From assembly GCA_963995525.1 (NCBI GenBank), contig OZ023210.1, positions 28,771,249 to 28,835,248 of the forward strand: 64,000 nt of DNA. The letters run 5' to 3'. The first letter of the stretch is position 1, and every line of letters starts with the position of its first letter. Source of the stretch: Escarpia spicata. Lineage: Eukaryota; Annelida; Polychaeta; Sabellida; Siboglinidae. Under the pieces are notes generated by a model, which made no database searches, had not been told where the DNA came from, and was given only the letters and a program-made list of their open reading frames with translations. The position numbers were made by a program, and so were the translations under genes. Below, in pieces: positions 1 to 11,600 of the stretch.

Positions 1-984
1 GAAAGAAACACGTGGTCAATTGCTTAAAGGCAGCGTAAAATCTTATAATTTAGCATTTAAATATATACAATTTCATATTTAAATATGTATGCAATTATTT
101 TCCTTTAATGTCACTTACTTTAAATTAGAAATACAAATCACCAATAATATTTAATTGCTTCCAAATGCATTGCATTTACACAGTATCATGTACAATACGA
201 GCTAGCCATATATATATATATATATATTACATGCGCTTACTGCATTATTCCCATTCTGTTCGGAGGTGAAGTCGGAATAAATGGTCTAGTTTCACATTAT
301 TTCGATATATTTGTATAGTGACTATCACAATAACTAACTAGTATTACCATAGCGGTCACTGTGGCTGTTGGATCTAGCCAGATCTGGTGCAAAACTATGA
401 CAAACCACCAATCATGCAGCCCTTACATCGTTCAGTCCGTGTTAAATGATACATATTTACTATCATTGGAACGACAACATAACATTCTTTATAATGGTAT
501 AAAGTTTTTAGAAGTATTCTTCTTTTATTTGATGAACTTGTCGTCCATGATTTAGCAAAAATGCACGCCAAGAATTTCATGCCGACAGCACGTCGCGAAG
601 GTATGGTTTTCGCAAACACCGGTCGTGGCAAATCGGAAACCCACACTTGTAATCATATTTTGATCGTATGGTTTTTAATCAACCAATGAGAAGATGTGTT
701 GGTGTTCATTGTTGCAGGGCTGCCTACCATTACGGAAATTCACCTCAGATTACGGAATTACGGAAACTGCCGCCGTATTATTACAGAAATACAAATATCC
801 GACTACAGGAATCAACGGTAGTTCAATACTGTGTTTAGCTTGCTGGCGGTTGCTACCGATTCCGATACGGCTGGGCATTATGGGAATTCCTATAATCACC
901 GATTCAAAAAACGCCCGCATCATCGCTGCAATGGACAACAATCGCTGGCACAAGGTCTAGGCGCCTGCAGACATGGCGATAATC
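1..984. other. Gene-free flank, AT-rich
   Basis: No convincing exon or conserved protein segment is seen on either strand. There is a short (TA)n run near 211-228. Short open frames here have no recognisable family features and lack plausible splice partners. Confidence 0.5.
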
Positions 985-1928
985 ACGAGCGCTTGAGTCG
1001 TTTATGCAATGTTTCTATTGTACAGTAAGTAATATAATAGAAGAGTGCGCAACATTTGTCGACGTTCGCAATGACCGCTCGCCGTTCAACATCTGTATCG
1101 TTACAATGCGACGGCAAATCCAACTTCCACGAACACAATCATATCCCCAAATGAATAAACTTTCAAAGGACCCGTCCTTTACTCAACATAAAATTGTACG
1201 TATTATCGAAAGTGGTCATTAATCACGGCACAAATCCGATACGACCAAAAAAGCCGACTCGCGTATGGTCGCGTGAAGTTTTAATCGAAAACGAGACGCG
1301 ACACACGCCTTTTTGAAAATATTCTACCCAGCGAAATGCCAACAGCGTCCTCCGTTGGAGTGCTCCTACCGCTAGCGTGATCGTGCACTTCACTTCTGTA
1401 TAAGTCAGAAAACACAACAACAATGAATTCATCAGAATACACAACATTTTGGTGAGTTGTAATAACTATGGAAAAAATATAAATAATTATGCTGTGGAAG
1501 TTGTGTTAAATGTAGTGTTTTATAATATGGGATATATATATATATTATATATACATATATATATATTGTATATATATGTATATATAATATATATATATAC
1601 ATATAAAATATATATGTATATATTTCAATAGTCAAGAAAAAATGTTAACATTTACAAATGATTCAGCAAAATGCATGCTAAATATATTGCTGTTGGCATT
1701 TCGCTGGGTAGAATATTTTCAAAAAGGTGTGTCGCGTCTCGTTTTCGATTAAAACTTCACGCGACCATACGCGAGTCAGCTTTTTTGGTTGGATTTGCCG
1801 TCGCATTGTAACGATACAGAAGTTGAACGGCGAGCGGTCATTGCGAACGTCGACAAATGTTACGCACTCTTCTATTATATTACTTACTGTACAGTAAACA
1901 CATTGCACAAACGACTCAAGCGCTCGTG
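985..1928. repeat. Long inverted repeat with about 240-bp matching arms
   Basis: The segment 985-1346 is matched in reverse complement by 1689-1928 at high identity. The left arm has about 110 extra bases (roughly 1124-1238) that the right arm lacks. The spacer (1347-1688) contains a nearly pure TA-rich tract at 1530-1625. The transcript of either strand would fold into a long hairpin. It could be a fold-back transposon or two head-to-head copies of one dispersed repeat; no terminal target duplication was identified. Confidence 0.8.
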
Positions 1929-3563
1929 GCGATAATGGGATAGGTCACTGGAAGATTATACCAAATTGTCGTTTCCCTCATTCATTTATATTAGGTTTTA
2001 ATTATTACATTACAAGTTTAATAAAGTACATCGCCTGGTGTCTGTTAAACACATCTAGTAACAAAAACCTCGCAGGTTCACTTACGTGACTTACAATCCA
2101 CATAAACAACACACACTTCCAGCGTCCAACTGCTGAACTCCACACGGGATATGTCCTGAAATGTTGTCCGAATAAAGATCCGTTGCATCTTCAGTTGATG
2201 CACGTGCGTGCGCGTGCAAACAAGTATCTTCTACATAAAAATATATATTGGTATCCGTTGTACAAGATATGTTCACCAATTATGTTTTTCTTATAATTAT
2301 TAATTTGTTATACATATAAATACGGTTGTTATTTTATATATATATATATATTTAAAATCGTTTTTTTTATGCTCTGCATTGCACACCTCCAATACAACTG
2401 AAGTAGGCGCGTACAAAATGAAATATCTTATGAAACAGCTTACGACATTGAAACCAGTATTTCTAATCCATATAATTGTATTCTCAATAAAGTAATGATA
2501 CAGAATCAGTTAATTATCTATTGACATTTACACTATGCAAACTATCCTTTAGAAGTAGCCATGTTTGTTTTTACCGTTTAATTTGCAATTTTATCTTCTA
2601 TATACGTTACATTATTGTTGATAAATCGTTTATTAATTATTTGTTATTCTTTATGGCGTATCAATTATGGCATAATGGCGGAAACTATTTCTGCTTACAA
2701 TGTCCTCATCGAAAAGCGTCATGTGCTTCTGTTGATGTTCGGTGGGCGAGCGATTTTGTCGTCGGTTGTAGAATGTTGTGTTTTAAGTAAAAGATTGCCA
2801 ACCATGTTTATAAAGACGTCTTCGAAGTAATCCAGAACAGTACAAGAACACCTTCCTTACATCTAAATGCAAATACTTTGTATTCAGCAAGTGTGTCTAG
2901 AGACTAGACTAAACTAAAGTTTGTGTCACACACTCACACTGTCTAAGAGTAAGACTCGGTGTCTGTGACCGAGTGATACACTGACTCAAGACCAAGTCTC
3001 ACTCTCAGTGAGTCAGTCAGTGACAGACAGATCGCCCAGTTAGTGAGTCACAGTTTCACTTTGAACAATATTTTATAAATATTCGCTATAGATAGTACTA
3101 TTGATCGTGGCTGGTAAGATAATAGTTAATTGAATGTGTCGGTTAACCTGAACAAACCTTTGGCACTTCGCACAAATTTTCCAGGGCAATCTGAGTATTA
3201 CTTCTTAAGCCTGAGGCTGAGCAGATATTGATGTGCATGTGTAACGTACAAGTGCACTTAGCAATCATTCCAAGGTAGAAATGTGGAAAGAGTAATTATT
3301 TCAAGTTAATACAACGCAGTTAAATCATTTCATGCGTATATTTGTTCGCCATGATGGGGAAATGCTATTAGCTGCTGCTCTATTTCACTGGCAGGTATAC
3401 AATTTTGTAGAAGGTGGGTTTTTCTTTCGAAATGCCAGATCCCCAGAATAGTGGCAGAATAATCATATATTGATTGTGGCCACTTAACAGAAGAAGAGAA
3501 GGACAAGTGTTTTGAATGACACACTTTTATTGAACAACCAAAACATATTTCACAAAATGAGAG
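1929..3563. other. Gene-free stretch
   Basis: No supported gene. The segment 2880-3060 is rich in short GTCACT/AGTGAC-type words that can pair with one another, and 2335-2352 is a TA run. Nothing here shows protein homology I can recognise. Confidence 0.45.
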
Positions 3564-3565
3564 TA

Positions 3566-4188
3566 CAGTCGATCCCACTTAATTGCATATCACATAATTG
3601 CATATACGCATAACATTTCAAAACCAAACCCCATGTGCATAAAGCCATGGTAAAATGACCACTTTAGTACATATTCAATCGTCATCAAGTCCTGCATATT
3701 TGCATAAAATAGCTCTCAAAATCTGATGTCTTGTATTCATCATTAGTAAATTATTTAAACACTCAGATCTGTGTATTTGATTGGCTTCTCACCTACAGTT
3801 ATCAAAGAAAAGATCAAATGCACAAGCCAGGAAGTTTGTGTCATCAAGTGTTGTGATAACATGGCTTCTGGTGCTTTGTTCAGCACAGTGCATCTGGTTG
3901 TCTTATGGGCACATTTTCACACCTAACACATGGTGGATGTGTGACCTGAGTGAATCCAGTGCAAATCAGTGCTTTAAAAATGTCTTATTTAAAAGGTGGA
4001 TTGCATGCGCCTGTCAGTTTGTTTATGTCACTGAGTGGTGCAATAACATGGCTTCTGGTGCTGTTGTTTTATAAAAAAAACATTCCCGAATTTGTTTAGT
4101 TTTTTGCCGATTTTATTTTATTGCATAACCTGTTTAATTGCATAAATTAAATGAGCAAATGATGTATGCATATAAGCGGGATCGATTG
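3566..4188. mobile_element. Non-autonomous Tc1/mariner- or pogo-like DNA element
   Basis: The ends are inverted repeats of about 23 bases: the left begins CAGTCGATCCCACTTA and the right, read in reverse complement, begins CAATCGATCCCGCTTA. Both ends are flanked by TA (3564-3565 and 4189-4190), the expected target duplication for this superfamily. The interior has an open frame of 97 codons (3781-4074) containing an internal duplication (a 'TGGCTTCTGGTGCT' block occurs twice), but I see no transposase catalytic motif. It is probably a 623-bp MITE or deletion derivative lying about 1 kb upstream of FLCN. Confidence 0.7.
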
Positions 4189-4349
4189 TATCTACAACTA
4201 GGAATTGCGATTGGTGGATTTGCATGAGTAGCTGATCATATAAGTGACCACCTACCAATATTTGCAATGGGTAAAATTAATATAAATAAGAATGAAACCT
4301 GAATGAAACAGTAAAAAAAATGTATGTCAAACATATGAAAAAATAAATA

Positions 4350-4745
4350 TTAACTTACTCAGCAGTGAACTTCATAAGCTCCCCTGGGAAAATGTTCTAA
4401 ATGAGGACGATGTTAATAAAGCATATGATAGTTTTATTTCTGACTTTATATGTACTTTTGATAAATGTTGCCCTATGAAAGAAGTCAACACAAATAGTGA
4501 TCGACTTGAACCAAAGAAACCATGGCTAACTACAGGTTTAGTAAGTGCTTGCCATAAAAACAATTTTTATTGATTATTCCTAAAACACAGAACAGTTGAT
4601 GATGGAAACAGGTATAAATCATTAAAAAAAAATCTTGAAAAGTGAAGAAAAAAAAACGTACTTTACTGCTAAAGCAAAAACATAATATCGCTGGAACATG
4701 GAAAATACTAAATAAAGAGCACGATAATGGGTAAAGAGCAGAAGA
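4350..4745 (+). mobile_element. LINE fragment, region between endonuclease and reverse transcriptase
   Basis: Plus-strand reading gives recognisable pieces such as HKLPWENV, FDKCCPMKEV and KKPWLTTGLVSACHKN, typical of the linker before the reverse transcriptase in CR1/L2-type non-LTR retrotransposons. Stops and frameshifts interrupt it. No reverse transcriptase domain follows, so this is a truncated relic. Confidence 0.7.
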
Positions 4746-5211
4746 CACTTAAATATATTTATATAAATATCTGACTAATTACATATTTAAGGTAAGATTC
4801 CTTGAGGTCAGTATGAGGACCCAACATCATAAAATGGCCAAATGAGTGATGTTAAATACATACTGTATAACATTTTAAAGAAAATTCAGGTATAGGCCAT
4901 ACCTACATACTATACATTGTATAGGCCATACAATGTATATTTAAAATACACATATTTACAAGAAGACCAGTTATAGTCCGTATATATAATTATAGTAGTA
5001 AAAATAATGTATTTTCTATTTCTAAGCCAGGAAATAATAATTTGGACTATAGAAAAATCTTTTCTACAATCCAGCTAAACTTGCCATATATGTATCAGAG
5101 ATATCCCAGTAAAAATATAATTATGTTAGTAGACTGGTTAGATGTTGTTTTAGTGAAAATTCCTTGTGGCATCCAGTCTAAAATCTTTTGTTGTGTGTTT
5201 CTCTCCGCCAG
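4746..5211. other. Presumed FLCN upstream intron or promoter-proximal DNA
   Basis: AT-rich, with a short palindromic cluster around 4890-4945 (repeated TATAGGCCATAC words). A pyrimidine-rich run ending in CAG at 5211 (TTTCTCTCCGCCAG) looks like a splice acceptor, so this stretch is probably the end of an intron separating a non-coding first exon, not located, from the first coding exon. Confidence 0.45.
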
Positions 5212-5277
5212 ACCAACTCCTACATGCAGCCATGACCCTCTACCTGGAGGGAGACTGATCTGGCAGGACGTCGCATC
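5212..5277 (+). promoter_or_regulatory. FLCN 5' leader with two short upstream ORFs
   Basis: Between the likely acceptor and the FLCN start there are two upstream ATGs, each closed before the start codon: 5224-5235 (three codons plus stop) and 5232-5258 (eight codons plus stop). They could lower translation of the main frame. The leader assignment depends on the predicted acceptor at 5210-5211. Confidence 0.5.
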
Positions 5278-5560
5278 ATGAATGCTATAATCGCCCTGTG
5301 TCACTTCTGTGACCTGCACGGCCCCAGCATCCTCTTCTGCACCCAGGCGTTCCACTCAAATGACCCACAGTTGGCCCTGAATGAGACGGGGGAGGGCGGC
5401 CAGGAGGGGGGTAACGAGTGGTGCTATGTGCGAGAACGACAGCTGAGGTCACCAACTCCAGCAGGGGGCAGCACTGGTACTGCTCAGACAGAGGGGGCGG
5501 AGGCGAGCACTCCGCATGTGCCGACTGTTAGTTACTGTGAGGTGGGTAGCAGGGGTTGTG

Positions 5561-5612
<52 letters not shown>

Positions 5613-8600
5613 TGTGTGCGTGCATGCATGCGTGCATGGTTGGTTCTAATAGGTTTGGTTTGTGTAATGGCAATGTTGTGCTGACATTGGGTACATAATT
5701 ATTTGTGTAAATTGTAGTCTGCGCGCAATGTGTCAATGTTCTGTATCAATGTTGGCATGCATAGTATTATTGTATACATAGGGATGCAAAGTGTTAAAGT
5801 TGGCATATACCGGTAATGTCAATGTTAGTTCATGTGAAATTAATGTTGCCATGCTTGTTTTCATATGCTCACAGCATAGCATTTGGAAACTTGATAATTT
5901 TTCTGACCTGTTTTATCTGCAGGCATGTCGGTCACTGCTGCCGGGTCAGCCTGGCTTCATCAGCAATGACCACGAGGCGAAGGTGTCGTACGTGAGCAGT
6001 CAACAGCCGGAGCAGCCGGAGCTGTTCACTATCGTCAGACAGGCTTGTCTCCGCAGTCTCAGCTGTGAGGTGACTAGAGTGTTCACGTTGTCATCAAATA
6101 TCAACATGTCGTTGATTCTTACAAAACATCGTTATAGGCATACGTAAAGTTGATCCTGTAAAGAGACTTGTGAAAGTGTTGTTAAATTGTCAAAGAAATA
6201 TAGGTCAGTTTTGTAAAAGACAGATACTAACTGCTGCCAAATATATTCAAGTGGTTGTGCATGCACAGAAAACACTTATGGTGCTTGTACTTGCCGGAAA
6301 CAAGCTGTAGAAGAACACTAGATTAAAGAAGAAAACACTTATGGTGCTTGTGTTTGCTGGAAACAAGCTGTAGAAGAACACTAGATTAAACAAGAAAACA
6401 CTTATGGTGCTTGTGTTTGCTGGAAACAAGCTGTAGAAGAACACTAGATTAAACAAGAAAACACTTATGGTACTTGTATTTGCTGGAAACAAGCTGTAGA
6501 AGAACACTAGATTAAACAAGAAAACACTTATGGTACTTGTATTTGCTGGAAACAAGCTGTAGAAGAACACTAGATTAAACAAGAAAACAATTATGGTGCT
6601 TTGTGTTTGCTGGAAACAAGCTGTAGAAGAACGCTAGATTAAACAAGAAAACACTTATGGTGCTTGTGTTTGCTGGAAACAAGCTGTAGAAGAACGCTAG
6701 ATTAAACAAGAAAACACTTATGGTGCTTGTGTTTGCTGGAAACAAGCTGTAGAAGAACACTAGATTAAACAAGAAAACACTTATGGTGCTTGTGTTTGCT
6801 GGAAACAAGCTGTAGAAGAACACTAGATTAAACAAGAAAACACTTATGGTGCTTGTGTTTGCTGGAAACAAGCTGTAGAAGAACACTAGATTAAACAAGA
6901 AAACACTTATGGTGCTTGTGTTTGCTGGAAACAAGCTGTAGAAGAACACTAGATTAAACAAGAAAACACTTATGGTACTTGTGTTTGCTGGAAACAAGCT
7001 GTAGAAGAACACTAGATTAAACAAGAAAACACTTATGGTACTTGTGTTAGCTGGAAGCAAGCTGTAGAAGAACACTAGATTAAACAAGAAAACACTTATG
7101 GTACTTGTGTTTGCTGGAAACAAGCTGTAGAAGAACACTAAATTAAACAAGAAAACACTTATGGTACTTGTGTTAGCTGGAAGCAAGCTGTAGAAGAACA
7201 CTAGATTAAACAAGAAAACACTTATGGTACTTGTGTTTGCTGGAAACAAGCTGTAGAAGAACACTAGATTAAACAAGAAAACACTTATGGTACTTGTGTT
7301 TGCTGGAAACAAGCTGTAGAAGAACACTAGATTAAACAAGAAAACACTTATGGTACTTGTGTTTGCTGGAAACAAGCTGTAGAAGAACACTAGATTAAAC
7401 AAGAAAACACTTATGGCACTTGTGTTTGCTGGAAACAAGCTGTAGAAGAACACTAGATTAAACAAGAAAACACTTATGGTACTTGTGTTTGCTGGAAACA
7501 AGCTGTAGAAGAACACTAGATTAAACAAGAAAACACTTATGGTACTTGTGTTAGCTGGAAGCAAGCTGTAGAAGAACTCTAGATTAAACAAGAAAACACT
7601 TATGGTACTTGTGTTTGCTGGAAACAAGCTGTAGAAGAACACTAGATTAAACAAGAAAACACTTATGGTACTTGTGTTTGCTGGAAACAAGCTGTAGAAG
7701 AACACTAGATTAAACAAGAAAACACTTATGGTACTTGTGTTTGCTGGAAACAAGCTGTAGAAGAACACTAGATTAAACAAGAAAACACTTATGGCACTTG
7801 TGTTTGCTGGAAACAAGCTGTAGAAGAACACTAGATTAAACAAGAAAACACTTATGGTACTTGTGTTTGCTGGAAACAAGCTGTAGAAGAACACTAGATT
7901 AAACAAGAAAACACTTATGGTACTTGTGTTAGCTGGAAGCAAGCTGTAGAAGAACTCTAGATTAAACAAGAAAACACTTATGGTACTTGTGTTTGCTGGA
8001 AACAAGCTGTAGAAGAACACTAGATTAAACAAGAAAACACTTATGGCACTTGTGTTTGCTGGAAACAAGCTGTAGAAGAACACTAGATTAAACAAGAAAA
8101 CACTTATGGTACTTGTGTTTGCTGGAAACAAGCTGTAGAAGAACACTAGATTAAACAAGAAAACACTTATGGTGCTTGTGTTTGCTGGAAACAAGCTGTA
8201 GAAGAACACTAGATTAAACAAGAAAACACTTATGGTGCTTGTGTTTGCTGGAAACAAGCTGTAGAAGAACACTAGATTAAACAAGAAAACACTTATGGTA
8301 CTTGTGTTTGCTGGAAACAAGCTGTAGTAGAACACTAGATTAAACAAGAAAACACTTATGGTGCTTGTGTTTGCTGGAAACAAGCTGTAGAAGAACACTA
8401 GATTAAACAAGAAAACACTTATGGTGCTTGTGTTTGCTGGAAACAAGCTGTAGAAGAATGCTAGATTTAACAAGAAAACACTTATGGTGCTTGTGTTTGC
8501 TGGAAACAAGCTGTAGAAGAACACTAGATTAAACAAGAAAACACTTATGGTACTTGTGTTTGCTGGAAACAAGCTGTAGAAGAACACTAGATTAAACAAG

Positions 8601-11600
8601 AAAACACTTATGGTACTTGTGTTTGCTGGAAACAAGCTGTAGAAGAACACTAGATTAAACAAGAAAGCACTTATGGTACTTGTGTTTGCTGGAAACAAGC
8701 TGTAGAAGAATGCTAGATTTAACAAGAAAACACTTATGGTACTTGTGTTTGCTGGAAACAAGCTGTAGAAGAATGCTAGATTAAACAAGAAAACACTTAT
8801 GGTGCTTGTGTTTGCTGGAAACAAGCTGTAAAAGAACGCTAGATTAAACAAGAAAACACTTATGGTGCTTGTGTTTGCTGGAAACAAGCTGTAGAAGAAC
8901 ACTAGATTAAACAAGAAAACACTTATGGTACTTGTGTTTGCTGGAAACAAGCTGTAGAAGAACACTAGATTAAACAAGAAAGCACTTATGGTGCTTGTGT
9001 TTGCTGGAAACAAGCTGTAGAAGAATATATTATTTAATTTAAAAAAGAAAACATTTATGGTGCTTGTGTTTCCCGGAATCAAGCTGTAGAAGAACACTAG
9101 ATTAAACAAGAAAACACTTATGGTGCTTGTGTTTGCTGGAAACAAGCTGTAGAAGAACACTAGATTTAACAAAAGAAAACACTTATGGTGCTTGTGTTTC
9201 CAGGAAACAAGCTGTAGAAGAACACTAGTTTAAAAAAGAAAACACTTATGGTGCTTGTGTTTGCTGGAAACAAGCTGTAGAAGAACACTAGATTAAACAA
9301 GAAAACACTTATGGTGCTTCTGTTTCCCGGAAACAAGCTGTAGAAGAACACTACCCCAGGGATAGATTAAAAAAGTGAAGTACAATAAATTATTGGACTT
9401 GCATTTACAAGACAATCCAAGTCAGTCAGTCAGTTTATGACATTACATGTATAACAAGTTACCTAGCAACTGTTTCCATATCAGTAAAATGGATGTGTAC
9501 ATTTTAAAAGTAACTGTTAGCTGTCATTCACAGTCTATGTGATGTGATCTGCAAAGCTTTTGGTTCCTTTTTCTGTATTAATGTGAGCCACTTGACAGCT
9601 TGGCCCCACCTGATGAGAATTTCCCATAATTCTCGTCCGTGTTATATTCGGTCATTCCTGTTGTCATTTCCCTCCAGTGAGGGAACTGAGAAGGTTCCAA
9701 AAGCTCTACAGAGCATCTAGTCTCGCTTAACCGACTCTCGCCTAGCCCTTTTGAATGTTATCCGCTAGATGGCAATGCTGATATACTCATGAATTAATGC
9801 GTCATAAATTTATGAAGTCATATGCGACGTATTGTCAGGATTTGCCGTGTATTAATCATTATTAGTCTCGCTTAACCGACTCTCGCCTGGCTGCGTGACT
9901 TCGCCAGGAAGATAGTCTGGCTCAGAATCGCGTTTTGACTGCTCACTCCCAGCAAGCACGTCTATCCCCCAGAATGTTTTTACATTATGTATGTTTTCGA
10001 TAACAAAATTTAATTACGAAATAGTGCCCGAAATAGTATTATACAAAATAAAACACAAACAAAAGTTTTGAGTGCTCTGTGGGATTCAAACCGAGGACCC
10101 TAAAAATACCAGTTCAACACACTACCAATTTAGCCATCAAGATCAGCACGTTTTGGCTGTACTTTGGCGACTACATATATTAGTTAGCAGTCCGACTGTT
10201 GCACGAGACATCGATTGCAGTTTGTTTAATTAAATTTTTCCTTGTTTGGTATTTATATCATGCTTATTCACACTTAGTCTTTTGTTTCTGCTCAAACATA
10301 AGCAAAGAAAGTCAATACGGAATCTTCGACATGCAACTACGAGAGCTGACACCTAGTGAATATGCATGTGATTAAAAGGCCCTAAACTATGAAAAAAGTT
10401 TAATGTGTTTTAATTTTATGTGACATGTTTCAATATAAGTGTAATGTTGAATAGTTGTTATAGTATAGTATTATCTGATAATAGTGTATCCTTATTTAAT
10501 TTGTTATTTCATAGTTGGCCTGAGAGCCAATCATCGTCTCTACCCGAATCTGGGGTAAAGCCACCTACCAGTAACATTGGCTGGAACATAATAATCCAGG
10601 CTCTAGTGAGAGGCGAAGTGAATGCTGCCACCTCACGGCGCCTGGATAATCGAGGCTACAGAGCATCCAGAGTTCAAAAATTCTCTATCTCACTATAACC
10701 AAGCCAGTGTGTGTCTATGCATGTTTGGGGATATTTTAAAGTTTTCTTCCTAGACAGCATCTCAGATTCCAAACTTTCAGGAAATAACCTATGACCCCTC
10801 AGAAGAAAGATACCACCTATAATATTTTTAATTCCCTTTTGTTTAAGGGTTTGTGCCAGTATAAAGGTTTGTACCAGAACGATAGAAGTTGATTGTTCAT
10901 AACAGTACGCATAATTTCTCTGATTGTTCCAATGAGTGCTGACCTATTGGAGACGTTTTATCTAGCCTGCATTAACACAAAAAATTAAAAAAATTGTGTC
11001 GTAACAAACATCATTTATGAATATTCGTGAAATCATTTTCTGCATTTGAGGCTATCTAGCGCCATCTGGAGGGTAGGCATTTTTTATAAGGTTAATTTAT
11101 TGACGAGATGTGTCCTGGCTCTTACAGGTGTGTCCTGGGCGAGAGGGACCCATCTTCTTTGGTGATGACCACCGCGGACATGTCCTCAGCTACACCTTCT
11201 TCATGAAGGACAGTCAGGCACGTGGCTTCCAGCACTGGTACAGCATCATTGTGGTGATGATGGACAAGGTCTACCTGCTCAACTCATGGCCATTCCTTGT
11301 CAAGTACATCCATACAGTCATTGATGAGCTACAGGTGAGTCTACAGGAACACTGCGGAGAGAGAACTAAACGTGTGTGTGGTATAGTAAGGCCAAATAAA
11401 ATAATACCTGTGTTTCCTGTAACCCGACCATCCCTTGTATTTTCATGCGACCCTATGCATTTTTTCAAGAACAAAAGAACAATATTTTTTATGATGCCAA
11501 CCCTCGACCCTTGCCTCTGACCAAAAACTTCTTTTAACATTATATTATATTCCGGCAAGACTATTACAACGATCACTCAACATGCTAAAAAATACAGATA

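Noticed and set aside
361..646. Short overlapping open frames near the left edge as a possible gene
   Set aside because: No family similarity, no splice partners and overlapping frames on both strands.
3781..4074. 97-codon frame inside the Tc1/pogo-like element as a host gene
   Set aside because: It lies between transposon ends, has an internal duplication and shows no recognised domain.
6575..9172. 865-codon open frame on the minus strand
   Set aside because: It lies wholly within a 63-bp minisatellite in an FLCN intron; the period is a multiple of three and there is no splice or family support for a protein.
10066..10150. Functional tRNA gene
   Set aside because: Box-like sequences are present but the cloverleaf ends do not pair and it sits inside a transposon remnant.
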